From Planococcus lenghuensis (GTDB lineage: Bacteria > Bacillota > Bacilli > Bacillales_A > Planococcaceae): 64,000 nucleotides of DNA. How positions within the stretch are numbered: position 1 is the stretch's first letter; each line of letters begins with the position of its first letter. Where the stretch lies: NCBI RefSeq assembly GCF_001999905.1, contig NZ_CP019640.1, forward strand, positions 2,274,001 to 2,338,000. The letters are read 5' to 3'. Shown in pieces: positions 1-8,720 of this stretch. The position numbers and the translations under genes were made by a program. The notes under the pieces were generated by a model. It had not been told where the DNA came from. It searched no databases and saw only the letters and a program-made list of their open reading frames with translations.

Positions 1-220
1 TTTTTTCTTCCACCAATTGCAATGCGCGTTCCTTGCCGTATTGCTGGAAGTTTACCGCCTGCTTCTGAAGACTTTTCAGGCTGGCGATTTTTTCGCGCAC
101 GGCCTGGTTTTCATTGATCTGTGCTTCTGCGCGCTTGAAGAATTCCACTTCTTCTGTTTCAGCGATCATATTCGCCAATTCCCGCGCTTTTGAAACGATT
201 TCCGCTTTTGTATATGGCAT
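1..220 (-). CDS. ricA: RicA/YmcA, partial (C-terminus beyond window)
   Basis: The first 73 residues (MPYTKAEIVSKARELANM...) read off the window edge with no stop. They match the N-terminus of YmcA/RicA, a helical YlbF-family protein that forms the RicA-RicF-RicT (Y) complex. In B. subtilis that complex assists RNase Y in mRNA maturation and affects competence, biofilm and sporulation. The ATG at 218-220 lies 2 bp after the miaB stop, so the gene is translationally linked to miaB as in Bacillus. The cysteines that bind the Fe-S clusters in the complex would lie in the missing C-terminal part and cannot be checked. Presence in an apparent non-sporulator fits the RNA-processing role. Confidence 0.88.
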   Translation of the reverse strand, partial: MPYTKAEIVSKARELANMIAETEEVEFFKRAEAQINENQAVREKIASLKSLQKQAVNFQQYGKERALQLVEEK

Positions 221-222
221 GT

Positions 223-1767
223 TCAGACACCCACTTTTTGGTCTGCTGGGGCTTCTGCCAATTCACCATCCAGCGACCATGTTTTTGCTGCCGTAACTTT
301 CACTTTCACAATCTGTCCGATGACAGACCGCGGAGCCGTGAAGTTCACCAGTTTGTTCTTATCTGTATATCCGGCAAGCACATCCGGATTTCTCTTGCTT
401 TCGCCTTCTACGAGCACTTCCACTATCTGCCCTTCATATGCCTTCATCGATTTGGCGGCATATTCACCGACGAGTGCGTTCAACCGCTGAAGGCGCTCTT
501 TCTTCACTTCCATCGGTACATTGTCCTGCATGCGGGCGGCCGGTGTGCCTTCACGCGGTGAGTAAATGTACGTATAGGCCATTTCAAAGCCGATTTCCCG
601 GTACAGTGACAGCGTTTCTTCAAACTGTTCGTCTGTCTCGTTCGGGAAGCCGACGATGATGTCGGTTGTCAGCGTGGCGTTCGGCATCGCTTCCCGGATC
701 TTGCGCACGAGTTCAACATAATGCTCCCGCGTGTACTTCCGTGCCATGATTTTCAACACATCCGATGAACCTGACTGCACCGGCAGATGGATGTGATCAA
801 GGAGGTTGCCGCCTTTAGCCAGCACCTCAATCAGTTTATCATCAAAATCCCTCGGATGGCTCGTTGTGAACCGGACACGCGGAATGTCGATCTTCCGCAA
901 ATCGTCCATCAGTTCACCGAGCCCGTAGGTGATGTCCGGCAGATCTTTGCCGTACGCATTCACATTCTGTCCGAGCAATGTAATTTCCTTATAGCCTTGG
1001 GAAGCCAGATGCCGCACTTCCTGGATGATGTCTTCCGGCCGGCGGGACCGTTCTTTCCCGCGCGTGTACGGAACGATGCAGTACGTGCAGAATTTATCGC
1101 AGCCGTACATGATATTGACCCAGGCCTTGATGGCGCCTTTGCGCACTTTAGGCAAGTTCTCGATGACGTCGCCTTCTTTGGACCATACTTCGACGACCAT
1201 CTCTTTTGATAAATAAGCCTCATTAAGGATTTGCGGCAGGCGATGAATATTATGCGTACCGAAAATCATATCCACTTGGTGATAGGTTTTCAGGATTTTA
1301 TTGACGACCGATTCTTCCTGGGACATGCAGCCGCACACACCGATCAGAAGGTCCGGTTTCTCTGTCTTCAGATGTTTCAGATGGCCGAGTTCCCCGAATA
1401 CTTTGTTCTCGGCATTTTCCCGGATGGCGCACGTATTCAGCAAAATCACATCCGCATCATCCACTGTATCGGTTGCCGTATAGCCAAGCTGCATGAAAAT
1501 TCCGGCCATCACTTCCGTGTCATGTTCATTCATTTGGCAGCCGTACGTACGAATATAAAACTTCCGGCCATTGCCCATATCAGCGAACAATGGATCGATC
1601 GCGAAGTTATCCACATATGCCACGTCTTCTTTCCCGCGCTTTTTAGCGTCTTTCAGGGAAGGCGGCACATAGACGCTTTGGAAATACTGGCTATAGTCTT
1701 TTTCTTCTTTTGGTTTTGAAGGAGTGGCCTTTACTTGGCTCTCTTGGAGTCGCTGTTCCTCGTTCAC
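223..1767 (-). CDS. miaB: tRNA-2-methylthio-N6-dimethylallyladenosine synthase MiaB
   Basis: MiaB is a radical-SAM methylthiotransferase that converts i6A37 to ms2i6A37 in tRNAs reading UNN codons. The 514-residue protein has the expected order: a 65-residue N-terminal extension typical of Bacillales, an UPF0004 domain with auxiliary-cluster cysteines C77, C113 and C147, the radical-SAM motif C223-x3-C227-x2-C230, and a C-terminal TRAM segment (about 440-505). The start is GTG at 1765-1767, preceded by a GGGG ribosome-binding site. It has its own promoter at 1797-1826 and is followed after 2 bp by ricA. In B. subtilis spoVS, tdh and kbl separate it from ymdB; here only about 115 bp do. Confidence 0.97.
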   Translation of the reverse strand: MNEEQRLQESQVKATPSKPKEEKDYSQYFQSVYVPPSLKDAKKRGKEDVAYVDNFAIDPLFADMGNGRKFYIRTYGCQMNEHDTEVMAGIFMQLGYTATDTVDDADVILLNTCAIRENAENKVFGELGHLKHLKTEKPDLLIGVCGCMSQEESVVNKILKTYHQVDMIFGTHNIHRLPQILNEAYLSKEMVVEVWSKEGDVIENLPKVRKGAIKAWVNIMYGCDKFCTYCIVPYTRGKERSRRPEDIIQEVRHLASQGYKEITLLGQNVNAYGKDLPDITYGLGELMDDLRKIDIPRVRFTTSHPRDFDDKLIEVLAKGGNLLDHIHLPVQSGSSDVLKIMARKYTREHYVELVRKIREAMPNATLTTDIIVGFPNETDEQFEETLSLYREIGFEMAYTYIYSPREGTPAARMQDNVPMEVKKERLQRLNALVGEYAAKSMKAYEGQIVEVLVEGESKRNPDVLAGYTDKNKLVNFTAPRSVIGQIVKVKVTAAKTWSLDGELAEAPADQKVGV

Positions 1768-1796
1768 TGTTAAAAACCCCTTTCGTCCATTGCTCT

Positions 1797-1826
1797 ATTA
1801 TACTGAATCAGCCGTCTGTGACACAA
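1797..1826 (-). promoter_or_regulatory. Sigma-A promoter for miaB-ricA
   Basis: On the minus strand a perfect TATAAT -10 box (1797-1802) lies 18 bp from TTGTGT (1821-1826). The predicted start is about 25 bp before the miaB GTG codon. The position in the only free space between ymdB and miaB supports it. Confidence 0.7.
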
Positions 1827-1882
1827 GGCATGAAGCCGAATCGCTCTGCCACATAACCGGTTCGTGCATAAATTCGACAAAA

Positions 1883-2680
1883 TCAGGGAGCAAACGGGTA
1901 ATCTTCGTTGATATAAATCCGTTCGAATGACACCGCTTTGCCGCTCGCATCATCGAGTTCTGTGTAAAAACCGCTCAAGACGCCGCGGCCCTGCTTCGGC
2001 ACTTCAAACCGGACCGGCAGATTCGTTTTGAACCGGTACAGAACCGATTCTTTATTCATGCCAAGAATTTCATCGTAAGGTCCGGTCATGCCAACATCGG
2101 AAATATAAGCGGTTCCACCCGGTAAAATGCGGGCATCAGCGGTCTGAACATGGGTATGCGTGCCGACAACTGCTGAAGCCCGGCCGTCGAGATGCCAGCC
2201 CATCGCAATCTTTTCACTTGTCGCTTCCGCATGGAAATCGACGAACACGAGCGGCGACTTCTCCTTCGCTTCTGCGATCAGTTCATCTGCGAGCCAGAAT
2301 GGATCATCGTGCGGCGGCAAAAACACACGGCCATGCAGATTGATCACCGACAGCTTCACCCCGTTTTTCTCGATCGTCACCATGCCGCGGCCCGGTGCAT
2401 CCACCGAGAAATTAGCGGGACGGATCAGAAAATCCGCTTCATCAATAAAATCAAAAATTTCTTTCTGGTCCCAGGTGTGGTTTCCCATCGTGACCACGTC
2501 CACACCCATGTAGAGTATATCCTGATAAATTGCTTTTGTGATGCCTCTGCCGGCTGCTGCATTCTCGCCGTTGACGATCACCGCATCCGGTGAATACTTG
2601 CGCTTCAGCCGCGGCAAATACGACTGAAGCGTCTCCCGGCCAATCGATCCGACAATATCTCCAATGAATAGAACTTTCAT
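1883..2680 (-). CDS. ymdB: YmdB metallophosphoesterase (2',3'-cyclic nucleotide phosphodiesterase)
   Basis: The protein starts MKVLFIGDIVGSIGRE and is about 265 residues, the normal length of the YmdB/TIGR00282 family. These are dinuclear-metal phosphodiesterases; in B. subtilis YmdB affects the switch between motility and biofilm and hydrolyses cyclic nucleotides in vitro. Visible metal-ligand motifs are GDIVG (residues 7-11), VNGENAA, MGNHTWD and VGTHTHVQTAD. I chose the ATG at 2678-2680 over an upstream in-frame codon at 2698 because GGGGAG lies 10 bp before it and the upstream extension is not family-like. It lies directly downstream of rny, as in other Bacillales, behind a terminator. 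Confidence 0.95.
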   Translation of the reverse strand: MKVLFIGDIVGSIGRETLQSYLPRLKRKYSPDAVIVNGENAAAGRGITKAIYQDILYMGVDVVTMGNHTWDQKEIFDFIDEADFLIRPANFSVDAPGRGMVTIEKNGVKLSVINLHGRVFLPPHDDPFWLADELIAEAKEKSPLVFVDFHAEATSEKIAMGWHLDGRASAVVGTHTHVQTADARILPGGTAYISDVGMTGPYDEILGMNKESVLYRFKTNLPVRFEVPKQGRGVLSGFYTELDDASGKAVSFERIYINEDYPFAP

Positions 2681-2700
2681 GGTTTTACATCTCCCCAAAC

Positions 2701-2740
2701 GAAAAAGGCTTCTTTGAATGGAACATTCATCGAAGCCTTC
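2701..2740 (-). terminator. Terminator after rny
   Basis: Minus-strand hairpin with arms AAGGCTTC and GAAGCCTT, an inner GAATG/CATTC pairing, and a TTTTTC tail. It separates rny from ymdB. Confidence 0.8.
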
Positions 2741-2745
2741 CTCAA

Positions 2746-4308
2746 TTATTTTGCGTATTCCACTGCCCGCGTTTCCCGGATAACCGTCACTTTAATATGA
2801 CCCGGATAATCGAGCTCTTCCTCTATCCGCTTCCGGATATCCCGTGCCAGGCGGTGAGCCGTTATATCGTCAACCTGTTCCGGCTGCACAATGATCCGGA
2901 CTTCACGGCCTGCCTGAATGGCGAAGGATTTCTCGACGCCGTCATACGATTCTGAGATTTCCTCCAGTTTTTCAAGCCGGCGGATATAATTTTCAAGCGT
3001 CTCACTTCTGGCGCCAGGACGTGCGGCGGACAAGGCATCCGCTGCAGCGACGATGACGGAGATGACAGAAGTCGCTTCCGTATCGCCATGGTGAGAAGCA
3101 ATCGAATTAATAACGACAGGATGCTCTTTATATTTAGTTGCAAGCTCCACACCAATTTCTACGTGGCTGCCTTCCACTTCGTGGTCAATGGCTTTCCCGA
3201 TATCATGGAGGAGACCAGCCCGGCGTGCGAGCGTGACGTCTTCTCCCAGTTCTGCTGCGAGCAGACCGGAAAGGAAAGCGACTTCTTTCGAGTGTTTCAG
3301 CACATTCTGTCCATAACTTGTACGGTATTTGAGACGGCCCATGATTTTGATGAGATCTGGATGGAGATTATGGATGCCGATATCGAATGTCGTCTGTTCA
3401 CCGGCTTCCCGGATCTGCTCATCCACTTCGCGTCTCGATTTCTCAACCATCTCTTCGATGCGGGCCGGATGAATCCGGCCGTCCGAGACAAGTTTTTCAA
3501 GCGCGAGCCGGGCAGTTTCCCGTCTGACAGGATCAAACCCGGACAGCACGACCGCTTCCGGTGTGTCATCGATGATCAAGTCGATGCCGGTCAATGTCTC
3601 AAGCGTCCGGATATTACGTCCTTCCCGCCCGATGATCCGGCCTTTCATCTCATCGTTAGGCAAATTGACGACAGACACCGTCGTTTCTGCGACATGGTCT
3701 GCGGCAAAGCGTTGCAGAGCAAGCGACAAAATCTCCCGTGCGTTTTTGTCTGCCTCTTCCTTAACACGCGCATCCGCTTCCTTGATCATCACGGCAATAT
3801 CCGTCGACAGTTCGTTTTCGACTTCTTCCATGATGACCGATTTCGCTTCATCGCGTGTCAGTGCGGAAATCCGTTCAAGTTCTTCGGATTGTTGTGCAAT
3901 CATTTCCTCCGCTTTGCTTTCCATCTGCTCAATATGCTGTTGTTTTTCAGCAAGCGCTGTATCTTTGCGTTCCAGGCTTGCTTCTCTCTTGTTCAGCGCC
4001 TCATCCTTGCGATCTAGATTTTCTTCTCTCTGAAGCAGCCGGTTTTCCTGCTTTTGCAGTTCGCTCCGGCGTTCCCGGATTTCGTTCTCCGCTTCAGTGC
4101 GCAATTTGTGATTTTCGTCTTTCGCTTCCAAAAGAGCTTCTTTTTTCAGCGCCTCGGCCTGTCGATTCGCATCTTCTAAAATCTGGTTTGCGACACTCCG
4201 GGCTCCGGCTACATTGGAATCGTTCACTTTCTTCAAAGCCCAATATCCAACAGCTGCACCGATGATGAGTCCTAGCAAAGCGAAGAGGATTTCATTCATA
4301 CTTTCCAT
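2746..4308 (-). CDS. rny: Ribonuclease Y
   Basis: RNase Y is the membrane-bound endoribonuclease that starts mRNA decay in Firmicutes and anchors the degradosome-like network. With the ATG at 4306-4308 it is 520 residues, the same length as the B. subtilis enzyme. The order is an N-terminal transmembrane helix (about 5-25), a long charged coiled coil (about 30-190), a KH domain with GREGRN, and an HD domain with HDIGKA. I rejected the 23-residue extension to 4377 because GAGGAGG sits 6 bp before the chosen ATG and because the extension would cross the promoter leader. A strong promoter with a palindrome over its -10 box lies upstream. Confidence 0.98.
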   Translation of the reverse strand: MESMNEILFALLGLIIGAAVGYWALKKVNDSNVAGARSVANQILEDANRQAEALKKEALLEAKDENHKLRTEAENEIRERRSELQKQENRLLQREENLDRKDEALNKREASLERKDTALAEKQQHIEQMESKAEEMIAQQSEELERISALTRDEAKSVIMEEVENELSTDIAVMIKEADARVKEEADKNAREILSLALQRFAADHVAETTVSVVNLPNDEMKGRIIGREGRNIRTLETLTGIDLIIDDTPEAVVLSGFDPVRRETARLALEKLVSDGRIHPARIEEMVEKSRREVDEQIREAGEQTTFDIGIHNLHPDLIKIMGRLKYRTSYGQNVLKHSKEVAFLSGLLAAELGEDVTLARRAGLLHDIGKAIDHEVEGSHVEIGVELATKYKEHPVVINSIASHHGDTEATSVISVIVAAADALSAARPGARSETLENYIRRLEKLEEISESYDGVEKSFAIQAGREVRIIVQPEQVDDITAHRLARDIRKRIEEELDYPGHIKVTVIRETRAVEYAK

Positions 4309-4397
4309 TCGGAAACCTCCTCTTGCTTCTGTAATTCGTACATATTCAAAGAATGGCGGAAACTGCCCGCCATTCATCGAATTGCAATTTGAAAATT

Positions 4398-4437
4398 ATA
4401 CAATTTTAATTGTATAGATGCACGTATGCCCTGTCAA
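4398..4437 (-). promoter_or_regulatory. Sigma-A promoter for rny with an 18-bp palindrome over the -10 box
   Basis: On the minus strand TTGACA (4432-4437) is followed by a 17-bp spacer and TACAAT (4409-4414). The -10 box lies inside the palindrome ATACAATT-TT-AATTGTAT (4398-4415). A consensus -35 makes this one of the strongest promoters in the window. The palindrome could be an operator or simply part of an AT-rich start region. Confidence 0.72.
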
Positions 4438-4490
4438 CATTAGAAAAGCGGGAGGCCTTGCCGCAACCGGATCTGACCGCCGGATAAGCT

Positions 4491-4628
4491 CTATTCCTGA
4501 TTATAGCGTTTCGCTTTAATCCTGGATCTGAAGTTGTCGGACCGGTTTATCTCAGCGCCATCATATTCACCGTGTTCCTCCAACATAAAAGCCATTCCTT
4601 TTACAAACGTAAAAACGAATTTTTTCAT
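4491..4628 (-). CDS. Doubtful small ORF between recA and rny
   Basis: A 45-codon ORF beginning MKKFVFTFVKGMAFMLEEHG and ending KAKRYNQE starts at ATG 4626-4628, downstream of the recA terminator. It is rich in K, R and E and has no recognisable domain. A GAAGG sits almost against the start codon, which is poor spacing. The better GGGGAG lies 15 bp before an alternative start four codons upstream. The longer reading from 4721 would run through the recA terminator and is rejected. This is the only open frame of note in the 418 bp between recA and rny; in B. subtilis pbpX occupies this place. I do not recognise it. Confidence 0.3.
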   Translation of the reverse strand: MKKFVFTFVKGMAFMLEEHGEYDGAEINRSDNFRSRIKAKRYNQE

Positions 4629-4679
4629 ACCTTCACCCATACTGCGTAAGAACCGCTCCCCTTTAACAGAGCCAATTCT

Positions 4680-4713
4680 AAAAAAACGCTGTCCAAGCAA
4701 GGCCTGGACAGCG
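4680..4713 (-). terminator. Terminator of recA
   Basis: Perfect 9-bp stem CGCTGTCCA/TGGACAGCG (4705-4713 with 4687-4695) followed on the minus strand by seven T. It begins 14 bp after the recA stop. Confidence 0.92.
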
Positions 4714-4726
4714 CAGTTCATTGTTC

Positions 4727-5785
4727 TTATTCTTCGTCGAGCAAGTCGTCAAAATTATCGTCTTGCTCTCCGCCATGTGCAGCAATCGTATAGGAAGTTG
4801 CCGCCATTCCGTATGATTCACGGATTCTTCCGGCAATTTCATTGCGGGTGGCCTGGTTTTCTTTCAGGAACTGCTTCGCATTTTCACGGCCTTGTCCGAG
4901 GCGCTCCTCATTATACGAGTACCATGATCCGCTCTTCTGGACAATATCAAGTTCTGCACCGAGATCCACGATCTCACCTTCACGCGAAATCCCTTGACCA
5001 TACATGATATCCACTTCCGCAGTGCGGAAAGGAGGCGCCACTTTATTTTTTACGACTTTGATCTTCGTTCTGTTGCCGACGATGTCATTTCCCTGCTTCA
5101 GTGCTTCTGCACGTCTGACTTCCAGACGGACGGAGCTGTAGAACTTCAGTGCACGCCCACCCGGTGTCGTTTCCGGGTTCCCGAACATAACGCCGATCTT
5201 CTCACGGATCTGGTTGATGAAGATCGTGATGGTTTTCGATTTGCTGATCGCACCCGATAATTTCCGGAGCGCCTGTGACATGAGACGAGCCTGAAGCCCG
5301 ACGTGCGAGTCACCCATTTCGCCTTCAATTTCCGCTTTTGGCACGAGTGCCGCCACGGAATCGACAACAACGATGTCGATCGCACCGCTTCGCACAAGCG
5401 CTTCACAGATTTCAAGTGCCTGCTCGCCAGTGTCCGGCTGTGACAGCAGAAGCTCGTCGATGTCGACGCCGAGTTTTTTTGCATAAACCGGATCCAATGC
5501 ATGCTCAGCATCGATGAATGCTGCCGTTCCGCCTGATGCCTGCACTTCTGCGATCGCATGCAGCGCTACAGTCGTTTTACCTGAACTTTCCGGTCCGTAT
5601 ACTTCAATGATCCGTCCGCGCGGGAAACCGCCTACGCCAAGCGCAATATCCAGCGCCAGAGAACCGCTTGATACGGATGATATATTATGGTCTGTATTTT
5701 CTCCCATTTTCATGACAGACCCTTTACCAAATTGTTTCTCGATCTGCTTCAGAGCCATGTCTAAAGCCGCTTTACGATCGCTCAA
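4727..5785 (-). CDS. recA: Recombinase RecA
   Basis: RecA polymerises on single-stranded DNA, drives strand exchange and stimulates LexA self-cleavage. The 352-residue protein has the Walker A motif GPESSGKT at 64-71, the MAW loop region, the L2 segment with [20 protein letters not shown], and an acidic C-terminal tail ([11 protein letters not shown]). The start codon is TTG (5783-5785), supported by AGGAGG 7 bp upstream and by alignment of [20 protein letters not shown] to family N-termini; no ATG is available nearby. A sigma-A promoter and a LexA-box-like sequence lie upstream, and cinA precedes it as in most Bacilli. Confidence 0.99.
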   Translation of the reverse strand: MSDRKAALDMALKQIEKQFGKGSVMKMGENTDHNISSVSSGSLALDIALGVGGFPRGRIIEVYGPESSGKTTVALHAIAEVQASGGTAAFIDAEHALDPVYAKKLGVDIDELLLSQPDTGEQALEICEALVRSGAIDIVVVDSVAALVPKAEIEGEMGDSHVGLQARLMSQALRKLSGAISKSKTITIFINQIREKIGVMFGNPETTPGGRALKFYSSVRLEVRRAEALKQGNDIVGNRTKIKVVKNKVAPPFRTAEVDIMYGQGISREGEIVDLGAELDIVQKSGSWYSYNEERLGQGRENAKQFLKENQATRNEIAGRIRESYGMAATSYTIAAHGGEQDDNFDDLLDEE

Positions 5786-5830
5786 TGAAAATCCTCCTTT
5801 AATGGAACATCAATTTATCCCTCTGTTACT

Positions 5831-5859
5831 ACTATACTCTTTTTATGAGAAAAATTCAA
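5831..5859 (-). promoter_or_regulatory. Sigma-A promoter of recA
   Basis: TTGAAT (5854-5859), a 17-bp spacer and TATAGT (5831-5836) on the minus strand, about 46 bp upstream of the TTG start codon. Confidence 0.78.
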
Positions 5860-5867
5860 GAAAAAAG

Positions 5868-5881
5868 CGAACGTTTATTCG
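5868..5881 (-). promoter_or_regulatory. LexA/DinR (SOS) box upstream of recA
   Basis: The minus-strand sequence CGAATAAACGTTCG matches the Gram-positive SOS consensus CGAACRNRYGTTYG at 13 of 14 positions, with T for C at position 5. It ends 8 bp before the -35 box, a position suited to LexA repression. Confidence 0.8.
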
Positions 5882-5959
5882 GTTTTTTATTCAAAAAAGC
5901 TATTTTCCTTCCAGTCATGCTTTCATATCCTCTTTTTGGGCAAGATAAAGCGGACAAAA

Positions 5960-7213
5960 TCAAATTTTGCCCACTTCTCCCTGTGTCAGTATTCGTATCG
6001 TATGATGCAAGGCCAATTTTACTGCCCGCAGGCGGTTGGTGTTGCGCATGCCAAGCAAATGAAGCTCGTGCGTTTCGGTTCCTTCCTCCGTAGCAAAACC
6101 AATCCATACCGTACCCGCCGGCTGGCCCCCATGTGCTTCGGGCCCTGCCGCGCCGGTCAGACTGACACCGACGTCTGTTCCCATCCGATCCCGGACATTT
6201 GACGCCATAGCTTCTGCGCATTCCGGACTCGCCGGGCCATATTGTGCCAGCAGTTCAGCCGACACCCCGAGCTGTTGTATTTTCGCCTGTTCGGTGTAAG
6301 TTACAGCTCCGCCTGCCAGCACAGCGCTGGCCCCTGGAATTGCGGCGATCTCTGACATAAAAAGACCTGCCGTCAGGCTTTCTGCAGCGGCAATCGTCTT
6401 ACTTTGGGCTGTCAGCAATTCTACGACCTTTGAAGCAAGCGAGTCGTCATCGTAGCCATACAGATAATTTCCTGCCCGTTCGAGCAGCTGCTTCTTTGCC
6501 AATCCGATCAATTCCCAAGCTTCATGTTCCGCATCCGTTTTGGCCGAAATGCGTAGTGTGACTTCCCCGTCGGAAGCAAGCGGCGCAATCGTCGGATTGG
6601 ACTGCGTTTCCAGAATGTCCTGAATCCGGTCTTCAAGTTCCGCTTCTCCGATGCCATAAAACCGGAGAACGTGCGATACGATCACTTGCTCTTTATGCAG
6701 CATTCTGGCCAATTTTGGCTTTCCTTCAAACTGAAACATCGGTTCAATTTCTTTCGGTGGGCCTGGCAGCAGCATGTAGACATGGCGGTCTTTTTCAAAG
6801 AGCATTCCCGGCGCCATGCCATGATGATTCGGCAGGACAGTGCTGTCTTTAACGACCAGCGCCTGTTTTTTGTTGTTTTCTGTCATCGGGCGGCCGTACC
6901 GGGCAAAAAATGCTTCGATGGATGCGAGAGCTTCCTCATCCATGACCAGTTCGGAACCGATATGCCGAACGATGGTTTCTTTCGTTAAATCGTCTTTTGT
7001 CGGTCCGAGTCCACCGGTCAGGATAATCAGATCGGCTCGCTCTTCAGCGATCGTCAGCGCATGTTCAAGCCGCTGTGGATTGTCACCGACCACTGTATGA
7101 TAATACACGTTGATGCCAAGTTCCGCCAGATGACCGGACAGGAACCGGGCATTCGTATTCGTGATTTGACCAAGCAATAGCTCAGATCCCACTGCAATGA
7201 TTTCTGCATTCAT
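5960..7213 (-). CDS. cinA: CinA, competence/damage-inducible protein (NMN deamidase family)
   Basis: The 417-residue protein has both CinA parts: an N-terminal MoCF/COG1058 nucleotide-binding domain (1-170, with VGSELLLGQITNTNA and GGLGPTKDDLT) and a C-terminal CinA domain (about 255-410, with AAAESLTAGLF and SLTGAAGP). Family members have ADP-ribose pyrophosphatase and/or NMN amidohydrolase activity; in naturally competent Gram-positives CinA cooperates with RecA. The ATG at 7211-7213 follows GGAGAG. It is the last gene of the ymfF-to-cinA cluster and lies directly before recA, which has its own promoter. Confidence 0.95.
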   Translation of the reverse strand: MNAEIIAVGSELLLGQITNTNARFLSGHLAELGINVYYHTVVGDNPQRLEHALTIAEERADLIILTGGLGPTKDDLTKETIVRHIGSELVMDEEALASIEAFFARYGRPMTENNKKQALVVKDSTVLPNHHGMAPGMLFEKDRHVYMLLPGPPKEIEPMFQFEGKPKLARMLHKEQVIVSHVLRFYGIGEAELEDRIQDILETQSNPTIAPLASDGEVTLRISAKTDAEHEAWELIGLAKKQLLERAGNYLYGYDDDSLASKVVELLTAQSKTIAAAESLTAGLFMSEIAAIPGASAVLAGGAVTYTEQAKIQQLGVSAELLAQYGPASPECAEAMASNVRDRMGTDVGVSLTGAAGPEAHGGQPAGTVWIGFATEEGTETHELHLLGMRNTNRLRAVKLALHHTIRILTQGEVGKI

Positions 7214-7228
7214 GCACTTTCTCTCCTT

Positions 7229-7807
7229 TTATTTGGAAACAAGCAGGATGCGCCGGTTTTTCGAAAAGTATTCCCATCCGGACCATATGGTGAAGAACAG
7301 GGCGACATACAGCATAATTTGTGCAAACGGGATATCAACCAGCGCAAACAGAATATTATCCAGTAACAGCGCTGAGATGGCGATGATCTGGGTCCAGGTT
7401 TTCAGCTTTCCGAGCGTATTTGCGGCAACCACTTCGCCTTCGCTGGCCAGCAGGAGCCGAAGCCCGGTAACCGCGAATTCCCGGCTGATAATAATGATCA
7501 CGACCCATGAAGGCGCATAACCCATTTCCACCAAAATAATCAGCGCCGCCGAAACGAGAAGTTTATCGGCGAGCGGATCAAGAAATTTACCCATATTTGT
7601 GACTAAATCATATTTGCGGGCATAATAGCCATCTATCCAATCAGTAAGAGACGCAATAATAAACAAAAGCGCCCCTGCAAATTGCGATACCGGCATATCC
7701 GCTCCCAGTACCGTGATTTCGCCCCAGCCGAAATCGACGAGCAGCAAAATCATGAATACCGGTATCAGCAGAATCCTGGACACGGTAATCTGATTAGGTA
7801 TATTCAT
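7229..7807 (-). CDS. pgsA: CDP-diacylglycerol-glycerol-3-phosphate 3-phosphatidyltransferase PgsA
   Basis: PgsA makes phosphatidylglycerophosphate, the committed step to phosphatidylglycerol and cardiolipin in the membrane. The 192-residue polytopic protein carries the CDP-alcohol phosphotransferase signature: DWIDGYYAR followed by GKFLDPLADK. The ATG at 7805-7807 is preferred to a TTG two codons upstream because AAGGAGA lies 7 bp before it. In Bacillus rodZ (ymfM) sits just upstream; here only 65 bp separate pgsA from ymfK and no rodZ is present. cinA follows 15 bp downstream. Confidence 0.97.
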   Translation of the reverse strand: MNIPNQITVSRILLIPVFMILLLVDFGWGEITVLGADMPVSQFAGALLFIIASLTDWIDGYYARKYDLVTNMGKFLDPLADKLLVSAALIILVEMGYAPSWVVIIIISREFAVTGLRLLLASEGEVVAANTLGKLKTWTQIIAISALLLDNILFALVDIPFAQIMLYVALFFTIWSGWEYFSKNRRILLVSK

Positions 7808-7872
7808 CCTCAATCTCCTTCCAGTTCACACAGAAGTTCGGGCGAAGCGGCTTTCCTTCAGCTGAAGTCCGG

Positions 7873-8670
7873 TCAGAAACCGAAATCGCCAAACGGATCC
7901 GCTTTGCCTGCTTCAGCCATGAAATTGTTTTTCTCCAATATTTCGTATGTAATCTTTTCATCCGGATGATGGCGAAGTTCAATGATATAGTCAAAATCTT
8001 CAATGGAATATTCGGTCTGCTGAACAAAAATATCCGGGTGCTCGATCACTTTAATGGATGGCATGCGGACAATTTCCCGTACCAGCTGTGCATGCTGTTC
8101 GTTGCCTGCCCGCTGCGTAACCGCTCCATCCAGGATGTAGATGTTATTTTCCTTGAATTCACTGCTTGTCAGCTTTGTCCGGATTGTCTGCTTGATCATC
8201 GTCGACGAGATAAAGATCCATTTCTTATTCGAACTTACACTTGCCGCAACAATCGATTCAGTTTTCCCGACGCGCGGCATTCCCCGGATGCCAACCATTT
8301 TATGCCCTTCCTGCTTAAAGATTTCCGACATGAAATCGACGAGCAGACCGAGCTCATCCCGGATGAACCGGAATGTCTTCCGGTCATCGACATCCCGCTG
8401 GATATAACGGCCATGCCGCACAGCAAGAATATCCCGCAATTTCGGCTCCCGGAATTTGGTCACTGAAATGGTCTCAATCGTCGTGACAATCTGTTCAAAC
8501 CGCTTCAGTGCCACATCACTCTCAGCGCGCAACAGCATCCCCCGCCGGCCCTGATCCACCCCGTTGATGGTCACAATGTTCACGCGGAGCATCCCGAGCA
8601 GTGAGGAAATATCCCCGAGAAGACCCGGCCGATTCACCAGAATTTCGTATTCCAAATACCATTCCTTCAT
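7873..8670 (-). CDS. ymfK: YmfK-type protein (DUF3388)
   Basis: The 265-residue protein starts MKEWYLEYEILVNRPGLLGD. Residues 1-70 look like an ACT domain (NRPGLLGDISSLLGMLRVNI), and a GMPRVGKTES segment resembling a Walker A loop follows at about 150. The sequence and its place between ymfI and pgsA identify it as YmfK/DUF3388, a conserved Bacillales family whose function I do not know. In B. subtilis the small DUF3243 gene ymfJ lies between ymfI and ymfK; here only about 50 bp separate them, so ymfJ is absent at this site. Confidence 0.85.
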   Translation of the reverse strand: MKEWYLEYEILVNRPGLLGDISSLLGMLRVNIVTINGVDQGRRGMLLRAESDVALKRFEQIVTTIETISVTKFREPKLRDILAVRHGRYIQRDVDDRKTFRFIRDELGLLVDFMSEIFKQEGHKMVGIRGMPRVGKTESIVAASVSSNKKWIFISSTMIKQTIRTKLTSSEFKENNIYILDGAVTQRAGNEQHAQLVREIVRMPSIKVIEHPDIFVQQTEYSIEDFDYIIELRHHPDEKITYEILEKNNFMAEAGKADPFGDFGF

Positions 8671-8720
8671 TTGTCATCCGACCTTCCTGTCAGTTTTCCT
8701 GTTTATTGCATCTCCCAGGA

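Noticed and set aside
3088-4017. Long plus-strand frames opposite rny, ftsK, trmFO and others
   Set aside because: They are antisense shadows of conserved genes with no ribosome-binding sites, promoters or family resemblance.
4491-4721. 76-codon version of the ORF after recA
   Set aside because: Its first third lies in the recA terminator stem and stop region.
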